Shown here piece after piece: positions 16,190 through 25,385 of a stretch of DNA of 37,426 nucleotides. Source of the stretch: Bacteroidales bacterium (GTDB taxonomy: Bacteria > Bacteroidota > Bacteroidia > Bacteroidales > TTA-H9); NCBI GenBank assembly GCA_030656615.1, contig JAUSOY010000051.1, forward strand, positions 1 to 37,426, in the 5' to 3' direction. Within the stretch, counting starts at the first letter, position 1; each line of letters starts with the position of its first letter. A program made the position numbers and the translations under genes. Below the pieces are notes generated by a model. The model saw nothing but the letters and a program-made list of their open reading frames with translations, made no database searches and had not been told where the DNA came from.

Positions 16190-17134
16190 ATGAAAAAACT
16201 TGCAGTTGTAGCATTTGGTGGCAATGCCCTTCTTAAAGGCGATCAGAAAGGTACCATCGACGAGCAGGAAGCCAATGTTTACGAAACCTGTGAACATCTG
16301 GTTCAGTTAATCCGTGCCGGATACGATGTGGTTCTGGGTCATGGCAATGGTCCTCAGGTAGGTAATGTTTTGCTTCAGCATGAGGCCGGCGAAAAACTTT
16401 ATGGTATTCCGGCTCAGCCCATCGATTTCTGTGTGGCAGAAACCCAGGGTTCTATCGGGTATATGATCGAACAGCAGCTTCGCAATGTACTCGAAAAAGA
16501 AGGTCTCGAACGCGATATTCTTACACTTATTACCGAGGTAATTGTTGATAAAGAAGATCAGGCATTTAAAAATCCCAACAAACCGGTTGGTCCATTCTAC
16601 ACAAAAGCTGAGATGGAAAAACTGGTCGAAAACAGTAAAGGAGTATATCACGAAGATCCTCGTGGTCGTGGTTGGCGTAAAGTAGTTGCCTCACCGCGGC
16701 CTGTGCGCATTAATAATGTAAAATCGATCGAAAAACTGGCCCGCGATGGTCAGATTATTATTACTGTAGGTGGTGGTGGCATTCCTGTTTTTTATGTTGA
16801 GCCCAACAAACTTCAGGGAATTGATGCCGTTATTGATAAAGATTTGGCCTCGGCCATGCTGGCTAGCCAGATTCATGCAGATGAGTTTTTTATTCTCACC
16901 GATGTGCCTAAAGTATATATCAATTTCCGCAAGCCTGATGAAAAAGCACTCAATCGTATTTCGGTGAGTGAAGCAAAACAATATCTTGCCGAAGGTCATT
17001 TTACCGAAGGCAGTATGGCTCCAAAAGTCAGGGCTTGTATTATGTTCTGCGAATTAGGCGGACGTGAAGCAACCATTACTGAAGCTTCCGAACTTGGCAA
17101 GCCTGACGCAGGAACGACTATCTTTGCAGAATAA
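16190..17134 (+). CDS. arcC: Carbamate kinase
   Basis: A 314-residue carbamate kinase, which makes ATP and carbamate from carbamoyl phosphate and ADP, or runs in reverse. The amino-acid kinase fold shows VVAFGGNALL near residue 6, the nucleotide and carbamate loop GHGNGPQVG, and VGGGGIPV in the middle, then DKDLASAMLA and a C-terminal GSMAPKVRAC. ATG at 16190 starts exactly at the first strand (MKKLAVVAFGG); 29 extra in-frame codons upstream are not family-like. It is followed 39 bases later by ornithine carbamoyltransferase, so the pair would split citrulline and phosphate to ornithine, CO2, ammonia and ATP. Arginine deiminase is not in this window. Confidence 0.96.
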   Translation: MKKLAVVAFGGNALLKGDQKGTIDEQEANVYETCEHLVQLIRAGYDVVLGHGNGPQVGNVLLQHEAGEKLYGIPAQPIDFCVAETQGSIGYMIEQQLRNVLEKEGLERDILTLITEVIVDKEDQAFKNPNKPVGPFYTKAEMEKLVENSKGVYHEDPRGRGWRKVVASPRPVRINNVKSIEKLARDGQIIITVGGGGIPVFYVEPNKLQGIDAVIDKDLASAMLASQIHADEFFILTDVPKVYINFRKPDEKALNRISVSEAKQYLAEGHFTEGSMAPKVRACIMFCELGGREATITEASELGKPDAGTTIFAE

Positions 17135-17159
17135 ATCACAATTTTAAACCAATAAAAAA

Positions 17160-17176
17160 ATCCGGAGGTTATTATG
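17160..17176 (+). promoter_or_regulatory. Strong ribosome binding site
   Basis: CCGGAGGTTATTATG places a near-perfect Shine-Dalgarno (GGAGGT) 5 bases before the ATG at 17174. Such sites are rare in Bacteroidota and fix the start of the carbamoyltransferase. Confidence 0.7.
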
Positions 17177-18175
17177 GCTTTCAATCTTAGAAACAGAAAT
17201 TTTTTAAAACTTTTAGATTTTACCCCCGAAGAAATCAGATACTTACTGAAGCTTTCGGCCGATTTAAAAAGTGCCAAATATGCTGGTATTGAGCAGCAGC
17301 GCCTGACAGGCAAAAACATTGCGCTGATTTTTGAAAAAGACTCTACCCGCACACGTTGTGCTTTCGAAGTGGCAGCTTTAGATCAGGGTGCTCATGTTAC
17401 GTATCTTGGACCTTCAGGTTCACAGATTGGTAAAAAAGAATCGATGAAAGATACTGCCCGCGTTCTCGGACGTATGTATGATGGTATCGAATATCGTGGC
17501 TATGGTCAGGATATTGTTGAAACCCTGGGCGAATATGCCGGCGTACCAGTTTGGAACGGTCTTACCACAGAATTTCATCCTACGCAGATTCTTGCCGATT
17601 TTCTTACCATGATGGAAAATTCTGACAAACCCTTACACAATGTTTCATTTGCATATTTAGGCGATGCCCGCAATAATATGGGCAATAGCCTGATGGTAGG
17701 TGCCGCTAAAATGGGTATGGATTTCAGAGCAGTTGCTCCAAAAGCATGTTGGCCAACGGATGAACTGGTTGCTAAATGCCGCGAAATTGCAAAAGAAACC
17801 GGAGCAAAAATCACATTGACCGAGAATGTTGATGAAGGCGTTAAGGGCGTTGATTTCCTTTACACGGATGTTTGGGTATCGATGGGCGAACCTGCCGAAG
17901 TATGGGCAGAGCGTATCAAATTACTCACACCATATCAGGTGAATATCAATGTTGTGAAAGCAACTGGTAATCCTCATGTAAAATTCCTGCATTGCTTACC
18001 CGCTTTCCATAATCGTGAAACAACCGTTGGAGAAGATATCTTCAAGAAATTCGGACTCGAAGCGATGGAAGTAACAGACGATGTATTTGAATCACCCATG
18101 TCATTGGTATTCAGTGAAGCTGAAAATCGCTTACATACCATTAAAGCGGTGATGGTTGCCACATTGGGAGCCTAA
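17174..18175 (+). CDS. argF: Ornithine carbamoyltransferase
   Basis: A 333-residue ornithine carbamoyltransferase. It shows the carbamoyl phosphate loop [12 protein letters not shown], then [20 protein letters not shown] and [14 protein letters not shown]. The ornithine-binding region DVWVSMGE and the catalytic HCLPAFH follow. The SMG motif argues for ornithine over putrescine or N-acetylornithine as substrate. The protein resembles the long enzymes shared by biosynthetic ArgF and catabolic ArcB. The adjacent carbamate kinase favours a catabolic (arcB-like) role, but the sequence alone does not decide. A terminator follows 20 bases after the stop, closing a two-gene operon. Confidence 0.96.
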   Translation: MAFNLRNRNFLKLLDFTPEEIRYLLKLSADLKSAKYAGIEQQRLTGKNIALIFEKDSTRTRCAFEVAALDQGAHVTYLGPSGSQIGKKESMKDTARVLGRMYDGIEYRGYGQDIVETLGEYAGVPVWNGLTTEFHPTQILADFLTMMENSDKPLHNVSFAYLGDARNNMGNSLMVGAAKMGMDFRAVAPKACWPTDELVAKCREIAKETGAKITLTENVDEGVKGVDFLYTDVWVSMGEPAEVWAERIKLLTPYQVNINVVKATGNPHVKFLHCLPAFHNRETTVGEDIFKKFGLEAMEVTDDVFESPMSLVFSEAENRLHTIKAVMVATLGA

Positions 18176-18194
18176 TTACTTGCTTATATTAATC

Positions 18195-18240
18195 TCAAGA
18201 GGCCCTGCGGAATAAGATTCTGCAGGGCCTCTTGAATTTA
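18195..18240 (+). terminator. Terminator after the arcC-argF operon
   Basis: A perfect 14-bp stem (18195-18208 with 18222-18235, containing GAGGCCCTGC) with a 13-base loop lies between convergent genes. The flanking T-run is short, so it may serve both directions. Confidence 0.8.
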
Positions 18241-18273
18241 TTTTAATCCGGAAGCGGAAATTTATTAAAAGTT

Positions 18274-19161
18274 CTATTGAATTTTTAGGGTACGTCCTGG
18301 GCGAAGGATGGTCTTTTTTGTAATCTTGTTTGCTTTGCACAGCGCGGCAATCGTTGTACCGTGCCTTGCAGCAATCCGTCCGAGAGTATCACCCTTTTTA
18401 ATGATGTGTAAATCGGGGCCCGATGCCAGATTGTTGGCACGTGATGATGAGAGAAAAAGGTTTTTACTGATCCACAACTCATTAATTTTAAGTGTGGCGT
18501 TTTCAAAATCTATCACTTTTTCAGGATCAAATGGCCGGTCGCAAAAACGAATTTCGAAATGCAGATGAGCACCTCTCGAGCGGCCTGTACTGCCGCCCAA
18601 TCCAATAACATCGCCGGCAACTACCTGATCGCCAGGCTGAACATTCAATTTGCTTAGGTGGGCATAATACGTTTCGAGGCCATTAAAATGTCTTAAAACG
18701 ACCAGATTACCAAAGCCCCGACGATTTTTTTTGGCATAACGTACGACGCCATCAAATGCAGCTCTGACGGGATCGCCTGTTTGGAGACCGATGTCAATTC
18801 CTTTGTGCATACGTCTTTTGCGCGGACCAAATCCATGCCATTTCTTTCCAAGTACGGGTAAAACAAAAATCCGGTTGGTATCACTCAGATTGAGTAAAAC
18901 AGAGTCCATAATATCGGTAAGGCTACGGTAAGCGAAAACCTGATCAGTAATCCAGAAAGAACTGACTAGTGAATCGATTTCCTCTGAATCCTCATCCTCA
19001 ATGGAATCGCCTTCTGCTTCATCTTCAAAATGTACAGGCTGTAATGCTGCCGATTTAATGGTGTCTGGGGGAAGTTCATGATTCTGGCCGGCAAAGGCGG
19101 AAGGAATCATAATCAGCATAATGAAACTGGCTGTGAAAAATAGTCTTATTAAAGTCAGCAT
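18274..19161 (-). CDS. M23 peptidase with C-terminal LysM domain
   Basis: A 295-residue cell-wall hydrolase. ATG at 19161 starts a signal peptide (MLTLIRLFFTASFIMLIMIP, ending SAFA); the frame is open 21 codons further, without leader character. An acidic stretch (about 40-65) follows. The M23 / LytM domain (about 115-225) shows its zinc ligands in HKGIDIG and in the closing GAHLHFEIR. The last 45 residues are a LysM peptidoglycan-binding repeat (HIIKKGDTLGRIAARHGTT ... RPGRTLKI). The domain order M23 then LysM fits a secreted, wall-anchored endopeptidase or an EnvC-like activator. Convergent with the carbamoyltransferase gene. Confidence 0.93.
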   Translation of the reverse strand: MLTLIRLFFTASFIMLIMIPSAFAGQNHELPPDTIKSAALQPVHFEDEAEGDSIEDEDSEEIDSLVSSFWITDQVFAYRSLTDIMDSVLLNLSDTNRIFVLPVLGKKWHGFGPRKRRMHKGIDIGLQTGDPVRAAFDGVVRYAKKNRRGFGNLVVLRHFNGLETYYAHLSKLNVQPGDQVVAGDVIGLGGSTGRSRGAHLHFEIRFCDRPFDPEKVIDFENATLKINELWISKNLFLSSSRANNLASGPDLHIIKKGDTLGRIAARHGTTIAALCKANKITKKTILRPGRTLKIQ

Positions 19162-19280
19162 TATGTTGGTTTTTAGGTTATTGGATAAGCAATCTGCTGC
19201 TTTTCCGAAATTCTCTGTTTGCAAAAATATAAAATACTGAATACTTGCAAATTGTATTAACTACTTTTAACTTATTGATT

Positions 19281-20063
19281 TCACATCCGTTTAATAAGCC
19301 TGAGTTTGTGTGTGTAACGGTTTTCATGTGTATTATATATTCCTTCGTGGTCAATTCGGTCGATGCGAACCTGTCCAGAGGCATGAATTATCTGACCTTC
19401 GCCATCCAGTATACCGGTATGAATAATTTTACCTTCTTCGTTTTCGAAAAAGGCAACATCTCCGGGCTCACATTCGGTTAAAAAGCTGACAGTGGAACCC
19501 TGAAGGGCTTGCTGCCATGCGTCTCTTAAAAGATTGATGCCATTCACTTTAAATACGATTTGAACAAATCCGGAGCAATCGATTCCCATAAGCGTTCGTC
19601 CGCCCCATAAATACGGTGTATTTATAAGACCGATGGCTGTTTTTAGCAGCTTTGTATTATTGTATCCTGTCGACATGTAAGAAACGCGTCCATTGTAGTT
19701 ATATCGGAAAGGCCCGATAGAAAATCCGCCCCTGGAATATCCCGGCAAAGGTGAACCCAGACAAATGTTAAAATCTTCGGCAGTTGTTTCGTTATTAACC
19801 TTAAAAATTGGTTCATTGCAAAAGGCTGTATAATCAGCCGCCATTGCTTCATATTCTTCGCGTGTAATTTTAAACATTTGCTTAGCATCAGCCCAACCGG
19901 AATAGTTATCATCTGTATTCCGCACGAGTATCCAACCAGCCTTTTCTTCGAGTATTTCAGCAGCTTCAGCAAAAAGCATCTGGGTAACCATTTCTGATCG
20001 GTGAGAGGGATCTGAACGAAGAGGGGCAGCACTAACGGTACAAAAAACGTAATTACTCATCAT
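19281..20063 (-). CDS. NlpC/P60 family (C40) peptidase
   Basis: A 260-residue protein. N-terminal SH3-like segments (about 1-110: CTVSAAPLRSDPSHRSEMV, GWILVRNTDDNYSGWA) precede an NlpC/P60 domain. The catalytic residues are Cys163 in GIDCSGFVQ, His215 in KIIHTGIL and His227 in IIHASGQ. This matches the gamma-D-glutamyl dipeptidase group that trims peptidoglycan peptides. No clear signal peptide is visible, so recycling of imported peptides in the cytoplasm is possible. Two ATG codons in a row (20063, 20060) overlap the mqnE stop by about 10 bases; the longer open frame to 20234 lies inside mqnE and is rejected. The overlap implies translational coupling. Confidence 0.92.
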   Translation of the reverse strand: MMSNYVFCTVSAAPLRSDPSHRSEMVTQMLFAEAAEILEEKAGWILVRNTDDNYSGWADAKQMFKITREEYEAMAADYTAFCNEPIFKVNNETTAEDFNICLGSPLPGYSRGGFSIGPFRYNYNGRVSYMSTGYNNTKLLKTAIGLINTPYLWGGRTLMGIDCSGFVQIVFKVNGINLLRDAWQQALQGSTVSFLTECEPGDVAFFENEEGKIIHTGILDGEGQIIHASGQVRIDRIDHEGIYNTHENRYTHKLRLIKRM

Positions 20064-21171
20064 ATACTTTGAGTTTGCGATATAACGAATCCCTTTCAAC
20101 AGGTATGAATCCGGCCTGCCTAACAAAGTTAATAAATTCTTCAATCTGCATACTCGGGTTTTGTTCTTCTGAACCTGCCAGTGAATAAATTCTGGTGCTG
20201 TCTTCAATGGTACCATCAATATCATCAACGCCAAAATTCATTAACATCTGTGTATGCGATTTTCCGAGCATTGGCCAGTATGCTTTTATATGTTTAAAAT
20301 TATCGAGAAAAATGCGTGAAAAGGCAAAGATACGGATATCATCCGTGAGGGGAGTTTCTTGTAATTGGCTAAGTTTATTGTTTTTGTTTCTGAATTTCAG
20401 CGGAATAAAAGCATTGAATCCACCAGTAATATCTTGTGTTTGGCGGAGCAGGTCTAAATGGTGAATGCGTTGTTCTGTATTTTCGAAATGGCCATATAGC
20501 ATGGTGGCGTTCGAAGAAATACCCAATTGATGCGCGTTGGTATGTATTTCGAGATACCGCTCGGCGGTGGATTTATCACCACAAATTTTTTTTCGCAAAA
20601 CAGAATCAAATATTTCGGCTCCGCCTCCCGGAATGGAATCCAAACCATGGTCTTTGAGGAATTGCAGGCCATCGGCAAGGTTCATTCCTGATTGGGTAAT
20701 CATATCATCTAATTCAACAGCGGAAAATGCTTTAATGTGAATGTCGGGCCGGATGTTTTTTATCCCTTTAATCATTGAGGCATAATAATATATGTCTCTA
20801 TCGGGATGAACACCTCCGGTGATATGAACCTCAAGAGCGTTTTTAGCTTCTTTTTCAATTTTTCCCAGAATTTCTTCGGGCGTTAATTCCCAGCCAAAAC
20901 CCGCATACCGATGATTATACGAGCAAAATAAACACTCATGTTTGCAAATGTTTGTAGGTTCGATATGGATATTTCGCAAAAAATAGGTTTCCTGTCCGTT
21001 TTTTTTCACCCGAATATCATGAGCAAGCAAACCCAAAAGACTCAGAGGCGCTTTTTCGTACAAAAGAAGACCTTCTTCGGTCTTAATGCGTATACCTTCA
21101 GTGATTTTTTGAACTATTTCAAAAAGCCCGGGCGGTATGTGTTTTTCAAAAATCTGATTTGTCAATGGCAT
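20053..21171 (-). CDS. mqnE: Aminofutalosine synthase MqnE
   Basis: A 372-residue radical SAM enzyme. The 4Fe-4S ligands are Cys76, Cys80 and Cys83 (CKHECLFCSY). Family marks follow: HITGGVHPD, then SIPGGGAEIFDSVLRKKICG, which distinguishes aminofutalosine synthase from the related MqnC. It joins 3-enolpyruvoylbenzoate and adenosine units in the futalosine route to menaquinone. mqnB and mqnD lie a few kilobases away on the other strand. Its ATG overlaps by one base the stop of the upstream protease gene, and its own stop overlaps the start of the C40 peptidase, so the three genes form a coupled operon. Confidence 0.94.
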   Translation of the reverse strand: MPLTNQIFEKHIPPGLFEIVQKITEGIRIKTEEGLLLYEKAPLSLLGLLAHDIRVKKNGQETYFLRNIHIEPTNICKHECLFCSYNHRYAGFGWELTPEEILGKIEKEAKNALEVHITGGVHPDRDIYYYASMIKGIKNIRPDIHIKAFSAVELDDMITQSGMNLADGLQFLKDHGLDSIPGGGAEIFDSVLRKKICGDKSTAERYLEIHTNAHQLGISSNATMLYGHFENTEQRIHHLDLLRQTQDITGGFNAFIPLKFRNKNNKLSQLQETPLTDDIRIFAFSRIFLDNFKHIKAYWPMLGKSHTQMLMNFGVDDIDGTIEDSTRIYSLAGSEEQNPSMQIEEFINFVRQAGFIPVERDSLYRKLKVYDE

Positions 21172-22802
21172 TACCTTTTAATAAAACGTGCCTGGAAACT
21201 TTCCTTGCTGGTTTGAATCAGCATGATGTAAATGCCGGCAGGTAAATCTTCTATATTAATGTTTATAAATTGTGATGATGTTGTCAGACTCTGCGTTAAT
21301 ACAGGTTTGCCAGAAACATCATAAACTTTGAGGATGGAATTATGTGTAAGAGGCGTAGATAACTGAAGTTGAATAACATCAGTGGCCGGATTGGGAGATA
21401 GTATGATGTTTGCCGCCTTAAAATCATTCACGGAACTAATAAGAAGACCATTCATATCGAGTATACCTGAATTTTGTGGATCGAGCCAGGGACGAAGTTG
21501 CAAAGAATCTACGGTTCCTGTTTTATCCCAATGGTACCATAATTTGCCGAAATAGTCGGGTTTTGTAAGATAAATACTGTCGCAGGATGCATCGCCACCG
21601 GTTAAGGTACCAATCAGTTTTCCTTGTGAATTAAAAAGCGGGCTACCTGATGAGCCGCCTTCGGTAACTCCATGCCCGTTCGTTGTCTTCACCCAACTTA
21701 CTTTCCAATGGGTATTGGGTGTGCCAGACCAATTTGATGAAATCAGAGGAGATGTATACGTCGATATTTTTTTAATATCTCCCTGCGGATGATGTATTGC
21801 AACACCAGTAGCACTGCCAATATCCTCGGCATTCCAGCCACAATAATAGGGTTTATAGGTGTCCGGAACGTTTTGGTTTAATTTCAAAAGTAAAAAGTCA
21901 GAATCCAATTGAGAAATATTTTTACTTGAAGCTACTTTTTGTGCTCCGGTAATCTTCTGAAAATTTGGTTGAACTATGGGATTGGCACAAAATTGCGATT
22001 CAAAATTGAAATAAAACTGCCATTGACTAATATCATTAACTCCAGCGCCATTCCCACAATGAAAAGCGGTTAGCAAATATGGTGTTTTATCTTGTAGTGT
22101 ATTATTAATCAGCGCCCCGGAACACCAATAGGTGGCTGCGCCATTTTTTACAAGTATTCTTACAATTCCCTTTTTCTGGTTTTGCCAATTGTTACCTTCG
22201 CTGCATATCGCATTGACTTCACATTTTCCGGCATGACCAAAATCGTTGGTACCGTATACATCTTTATAGGCATATGCAATACCGGATAATTGTATTTCTG
22301 TGGGATATTGCGTACCGGAGGGTTGAAAATATTCGATGAGAATGCTATCGCCTGGGATGGTTTCTGTGGCATAACTAAACCCTGATTCGTTTTCACCAGC
22401 AATATAGGATGATTTGATAAAGGTTTTGGATGGGTTATCAACACATAAACGGCTGCCTGCCGGAATATTAATTTTATTGTAATACGGAATAAGGGCTTTG
22501 GCATCTGCAGAGGTTATTATTAACCGAAGGTAACTTCCTTCTCCGACCACGTAAACCCAGTTTCCTGATTTTAAAACATCAATTTGTGTTGGAATAATTT
22601 GACCGAAACGATATGGTGTTGCATCTTTTTCAGTGATTTTATCCTGATTTATAAGATTTTGTACATCAGGGCCCGGTAGACTGATACATGGAATTATTTG
22701 TCCGTAACGATAAATCTGTTGATTGATGGGGCTTGTTTTTTGTGCAATACCTTGCATAAATATAATTAGGAATAGACCAGTAATAAGCTGTTGGAATTTC
22801 AT
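21171..22802 (-). CDS. T9SS-exported trypsin-like serine protease
   Basis: About 543 residues. ATG at 22802 begins a signal peptide (MKFQQLITGLFLIIFMQGIA); the frame extends ten codons upstream without purpose. The protease domain resembles lysyl endopeptidase (Lys-C / Achromobacter protease I): His248 in LLTAFHCGNG, Asp302 in LDSDFLLLKL and Ser385 in GVTEGGSSGSPLF. The last 80 residues are a type IX sorting domain (LSPNPATDVIQLQL ... PAGIYIMLIQTS). It is therefore probably an exported, processed protease. Specificity for lysine is likely by family but not shown here. A candidate -7 element, TAGGTTTG on the minus strand (22820-22827), lies close upstream. The gene is coupled to mqnE by a one-base overlap. 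Confidence 0.92.
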   Translation of the reverse strand: MKFQQLITGLFLIIFMQGIAQKTSPINQQIYRYGQIIPCISLPGPDVQNLINQDKITEKDATPYRFGQIIPTQIDVLKSGNWVYVVGEGSYLRLIITSADAKALIPYYNKINIPAGSRLCVDNPSKTFIKSSYIAGENESGFSYATETIPGDSILIEYFQPSGTQYPTEIQLSGIAYAYKDVYGTNDFGHAGKCEVNAICSEGNNWQNQKKGIVRILVKNGAATYWCSGALINNTLQDKTPYLLTAFHCGNGAGVNDISQWQFYFNFESQFCANPIVQPNFQKITGAQKVASSKNISQLDSDFLLLKLNQNVPDTYKPYYCGWNAEDIGSATGVAIHHPQGDIKKISTYTSPLISSNWSGTPNTHWKVSWVKTTNGHGVTEGGSSGSPLFNSQGKLIGTLTGGDASCDSIYLTKPDYFGKLWYHWDKTGTVDSLQLRPWLDPQNSGILDMNGLLISSVNDFKAANIILSPNPATDVIQLQLSTPLTHNSILKVYDVSGKPVLTQSLTTSSQFININIEDLPAGIYIMLIQTSKESFQARFIKR

Positions 22803-23038
22803 AAGGGCTAAGTTTATTACAAACCTAATCATTTTTTTAGACGATGATGTCAGATTCGGGCCATCAAATTCAAAGGATTGTTCAAAAAAAATATTGAGAA
22901 CAATACTGAAATGAAAATCATTCCTTTTTTTTGGTTAATCGGGTTTAATATTTAAGAAAATTTTTTCAGTATAAATGTTTGAAAAATAGAGATATGTATA
23001 TCTCGTTGATTTTCGGTACTAAATTTAATTGTTAGGTC

Positions 23039-23078
23039 GTAAAAAAAAGCCACCCCAAAAAGGATGGCTTTTAGCATA
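23039..23078 (-). terminator. Terminator after the MFS gene
   Basis: Stem built on AAAAGCCA and TGGCTTTT, extended by CC/GG, with a run of eight A on the left, which is a T-run for the minus-strand transporter transcript. Located 13 bases after its stop. Confidence 0.85.
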
Positions 23079-23090
23079 TTGCGGTATGTT

Positions 23091-24488
23091 TTATTTCTTG
23101 TTTGGTAATTCAAGACCGTAACCTTTTTTGCGATCAACGGCTTTGAGCACGAATGCAAGGATGAAGGCGAGTCCACCAAAACTGGCGAATATAAGTTCAG
23201 GAACTGTATAATCATATTTTGCTCCTACAACGCCTGCTGCAATTTGTTCGGAAACGCCAGGATTGGAAGCAGATAATGCCCATCCGATGAGTACAGGAAC
23301 TGCCAGAAGTCCGATGTTCTGAATCCAGAAAATACTACCGAAGGCAGAACCCAAATAGCGTTCTTCAACAATTTTTGGAATTGATGGCCACATGGAAGCC
23401 GGAACGAGTGAAAATGCAACTCCGAGAATTACAATAGTTGCAATTGCGAAGGCTTTATTAAACATTTCAGCAGGGACTAATGCAAAAATCAAATGAGATA
23501 CGGTCAAAAGAACAGCTCCATAAATCATCATCGTTGCGCCTTTTCCTTTTAAATCAAGATAATATCCAATAAAAGGCGTCAGGACCATCGCTCCGATAGG
23601 GAAATATGAAACAAATGCTGAAGCGGTTTTTAAATCCACATCCAGTTTAGATGCCAGCATGTCGGTAGCAAATTTCTGAAAGGGGAAGATGGCCGAATAA
23701 AATAAAACGCAAAGACCGGCAATGGCAAGAAAGCCAGGATTCATAAAAATCTTTTTGATGTCCGACAATTTAAATTCGTCTTCAGGTGAAGCTTCACTGG
23801 TAGTGCCAGTTTCCTTGTCGAATCGTTTATCCATAAAGGTATAGATGAAGAATGTCAACAGCCCCATGGTTAGGAATGCCAGTCCCCATAATACAGAATT
23901 GGATACGCCACCGCGTTCTGCAAAGATTGGAGAGAGCTGGAATACGGCAAAAACACCCAAACGGGCAATTGCCATTTCAATGCCCATGGCTAATGCCATT
24001 TCTCTGCCTTTAAACCATTTTACAATTGTTTTGGAAACCGTAATTCCCGCCATTTCAACCCCTATACCAAAAATAGCAAAACCGATGTATGCTAATTTTG
24101 CTGTTGCCGGAATACTAACGATAAAGGAACCTAATACTTCATGCAAACCGGTAGTCTGGAATGCATCAGTAAGTGCGTAATATTTTAATGCTCCACCAAA
24201 TACCATTGCTAAACCGGAGGTAATCAGTGTAAACCGAATGCCCATTTTATCGAGAATAATACCCGATAGAATTAGGAAGAAAGCAAAAACATTCAGAAAA
24301 AACTCTGATCCACCGAGCATACCATATACTTCCGGTGTCCATTTGTAATGAGTCTCGAACATTTTTTGAAGTGGCGATGCTACATCTACGAAGAAATAAG
24401 AGAAAAACATCGTTAGAGAAATAAGCCCAAGAGCCACCCACCGCGCGGTCTTTGACTCACTGAGTAAGAGCTGTACTTTATCTTTCAT
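23091..24488 (-). CDS. MFS transporter
   Basis: A 465-residue major facilitator superfamily permease with about twelve hydrophobic segments in two halves, separated by a charged loop near residues 215-245 (MDKRFDKETGTTSEASPEDE). Residues such as LDKMGIRFTLITSGLAMVFG after segment 2 are the family's conserved loop. The substrate cannot be read from the sequence; related Bacteroidota proteins are usually annotated only as MFS transporters. It is transcribed on its own, with a terminator at 23039, and is divergent from mqnB. Confidence 0.88.
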   Translation of the reverse strand: MKDKVQLLLSESKTARWVALGLISLTMFFSYFFVDVASPLQKMFETHYKWTPEVYGMLGGSEFFLNVFAFFLILSGIILDKMGIRFTLITSGLAMVFGGALKYYALTDAFQTTGLHEVLGSFIVSIPATAKLAYIGFAIFGIGVEMAGITVSKTIVKWFKGREMALAMGIEMAIARLGVFAVFQLSPIFAERGGVSNSVLWGLAFLTMGLLTFFIYTFMDKRFDKETGTTSEASPEDEFKLSDIKKIFMNPGFLAIAGLCVLFYSAIFPFQKFATDMLASKLDVDLKTASAFVSYFPIGAMVLTPFIGYYLDLKGKGATMMIYGAVLLTVSHLIFALVPAEMFNKAFAIATIVILGVAFSLVPASMWPSIPKIVEERYLGSAFGSIFWIQNIGLLAVPVLIGWALSASNPGVSEQIAAGVVGAKYDYTVPELIFASFGGLAFILAFVLKAVDRKKGYGLELPNKK

Positions 24489-24623
24489 AAGATTTGTTTG
24501 AAATGATTTTTAACGTAATTGTTTTGCTGCGATTTTTAAATTGCAGATTCAAAAAGCAGCCAAATGTAAGAAATCTTTTTTACTTTACTTTTGTTGTGAA
24601 ATAATGAACTTATCCGGTAAATT

Positions 24624-25301
24624 GTGAATATTCTAATCGTAATACCTACCCGTTTCGAAGCCCGGTTTTTACTTGATGGTTTCGATGGTTCAAAAGAAGA
24701 ATTGGTCAGGCCATTTTCTTTTTTGAAGCATACCATTCATCCGTTTATTTGTGGCACTGGTCCTGTTGCCTGTGCTGCTTCCACAGCGGCTATTTTGCAA
24801 AATCAACATTTCGATTTGGTCATAAATGCTGGGATAGCCGGATCGTATCTTTTGGATTTAGCACCCGGTAGTCTCGTGCATATCACCTCAGAATGTCTAC
24901 CGGAGTTTGGTGAAATGAATCCTAAAAAATGCATTTTCACACCAATACATCAAATGAGTTTTGATGCCAGTTTACCCGATTTTTATTCCAGTGAAACATT
25001 AGTAAATCCTTTCGCCGAAAATTATGAACTTCCTGAATCAATTATTAAAGTAAAAGGCGCTACTGTTATTGGACTCGATTATAGCCGTAATTTTTATAAA
25101 TCCACGGCAGCTTCTGTGGAAACTATGGAAGGTGCTGCCTTTTTCTTTGCCTGTTTGCTTTCATCGGTTCCTTTTCTTCAGTTACGGGCGATTAGTAATT
25201 ATACCGGAATCAAAGGCAAAACCGCATGGGAAGCTGAATCGGCACTCAATAAATTGGCAACTGCTCTTCATGCTTTTATTAGCAATTTGACGAATGAATA
25301 A
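24624..25301 (+). CDS. mqnB: Futalosine hydrolase MqnB
   Basis: A 225-residue nucleoside hydrolase of the phosphorylase/hydrolase fold that releases hypoxanthine from futalosine to give dehypoxanthine futalosine for menaquinone synthesis. The motifs are CGTGPVACAAST, VINAGIAGSY, and the purine and ribose site ASVETMEGAAFFFAC, followed by RAISNYTG. The start is GTG at 24624 (VNILIVIPTRFEA), because no ATG fits the first strand. The gene begins the series mqnB-mqnD-hldD on the plus strand, 84 bases before mqnD. TACTTTTG at 24586-24593 is a good -7 element about 30 bases upstream. Confidence 0.93.
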   Translation: MNILIVIPTRFEARFLLDGFDGSKEELVRPFSFLKHTIHPFICGTGPVACAASTAAILQNQHFDLVINAGIAGSYLLDLAPGSLVHITSECLPEFGEMNPKKCIFTPIHQMSFDASLPDFYSSETLVNPFAENYELPESIIKVKGATVIGLDYSRNFYKSTAASVETMEGAAFFFACLLSSVPFLQLRAISNYTGIKGKTAWEAESALNKLATALHAFISNLTNE

Positions 25302-25385
25302 TAAAGTCATCGCAGATCTAATTCCTTTACCAGAATTTCTATTGAATCTGCTCTCTGACCATTTAATTTTAAATAATTATTGTCA

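Noticed and set aside
20064-20234. 57-codon N-terminal extension of the C40 peptidase
   Set aside because: It lies inside mqnE in another frame, and the SH3-like domain starts after ATG 20063.
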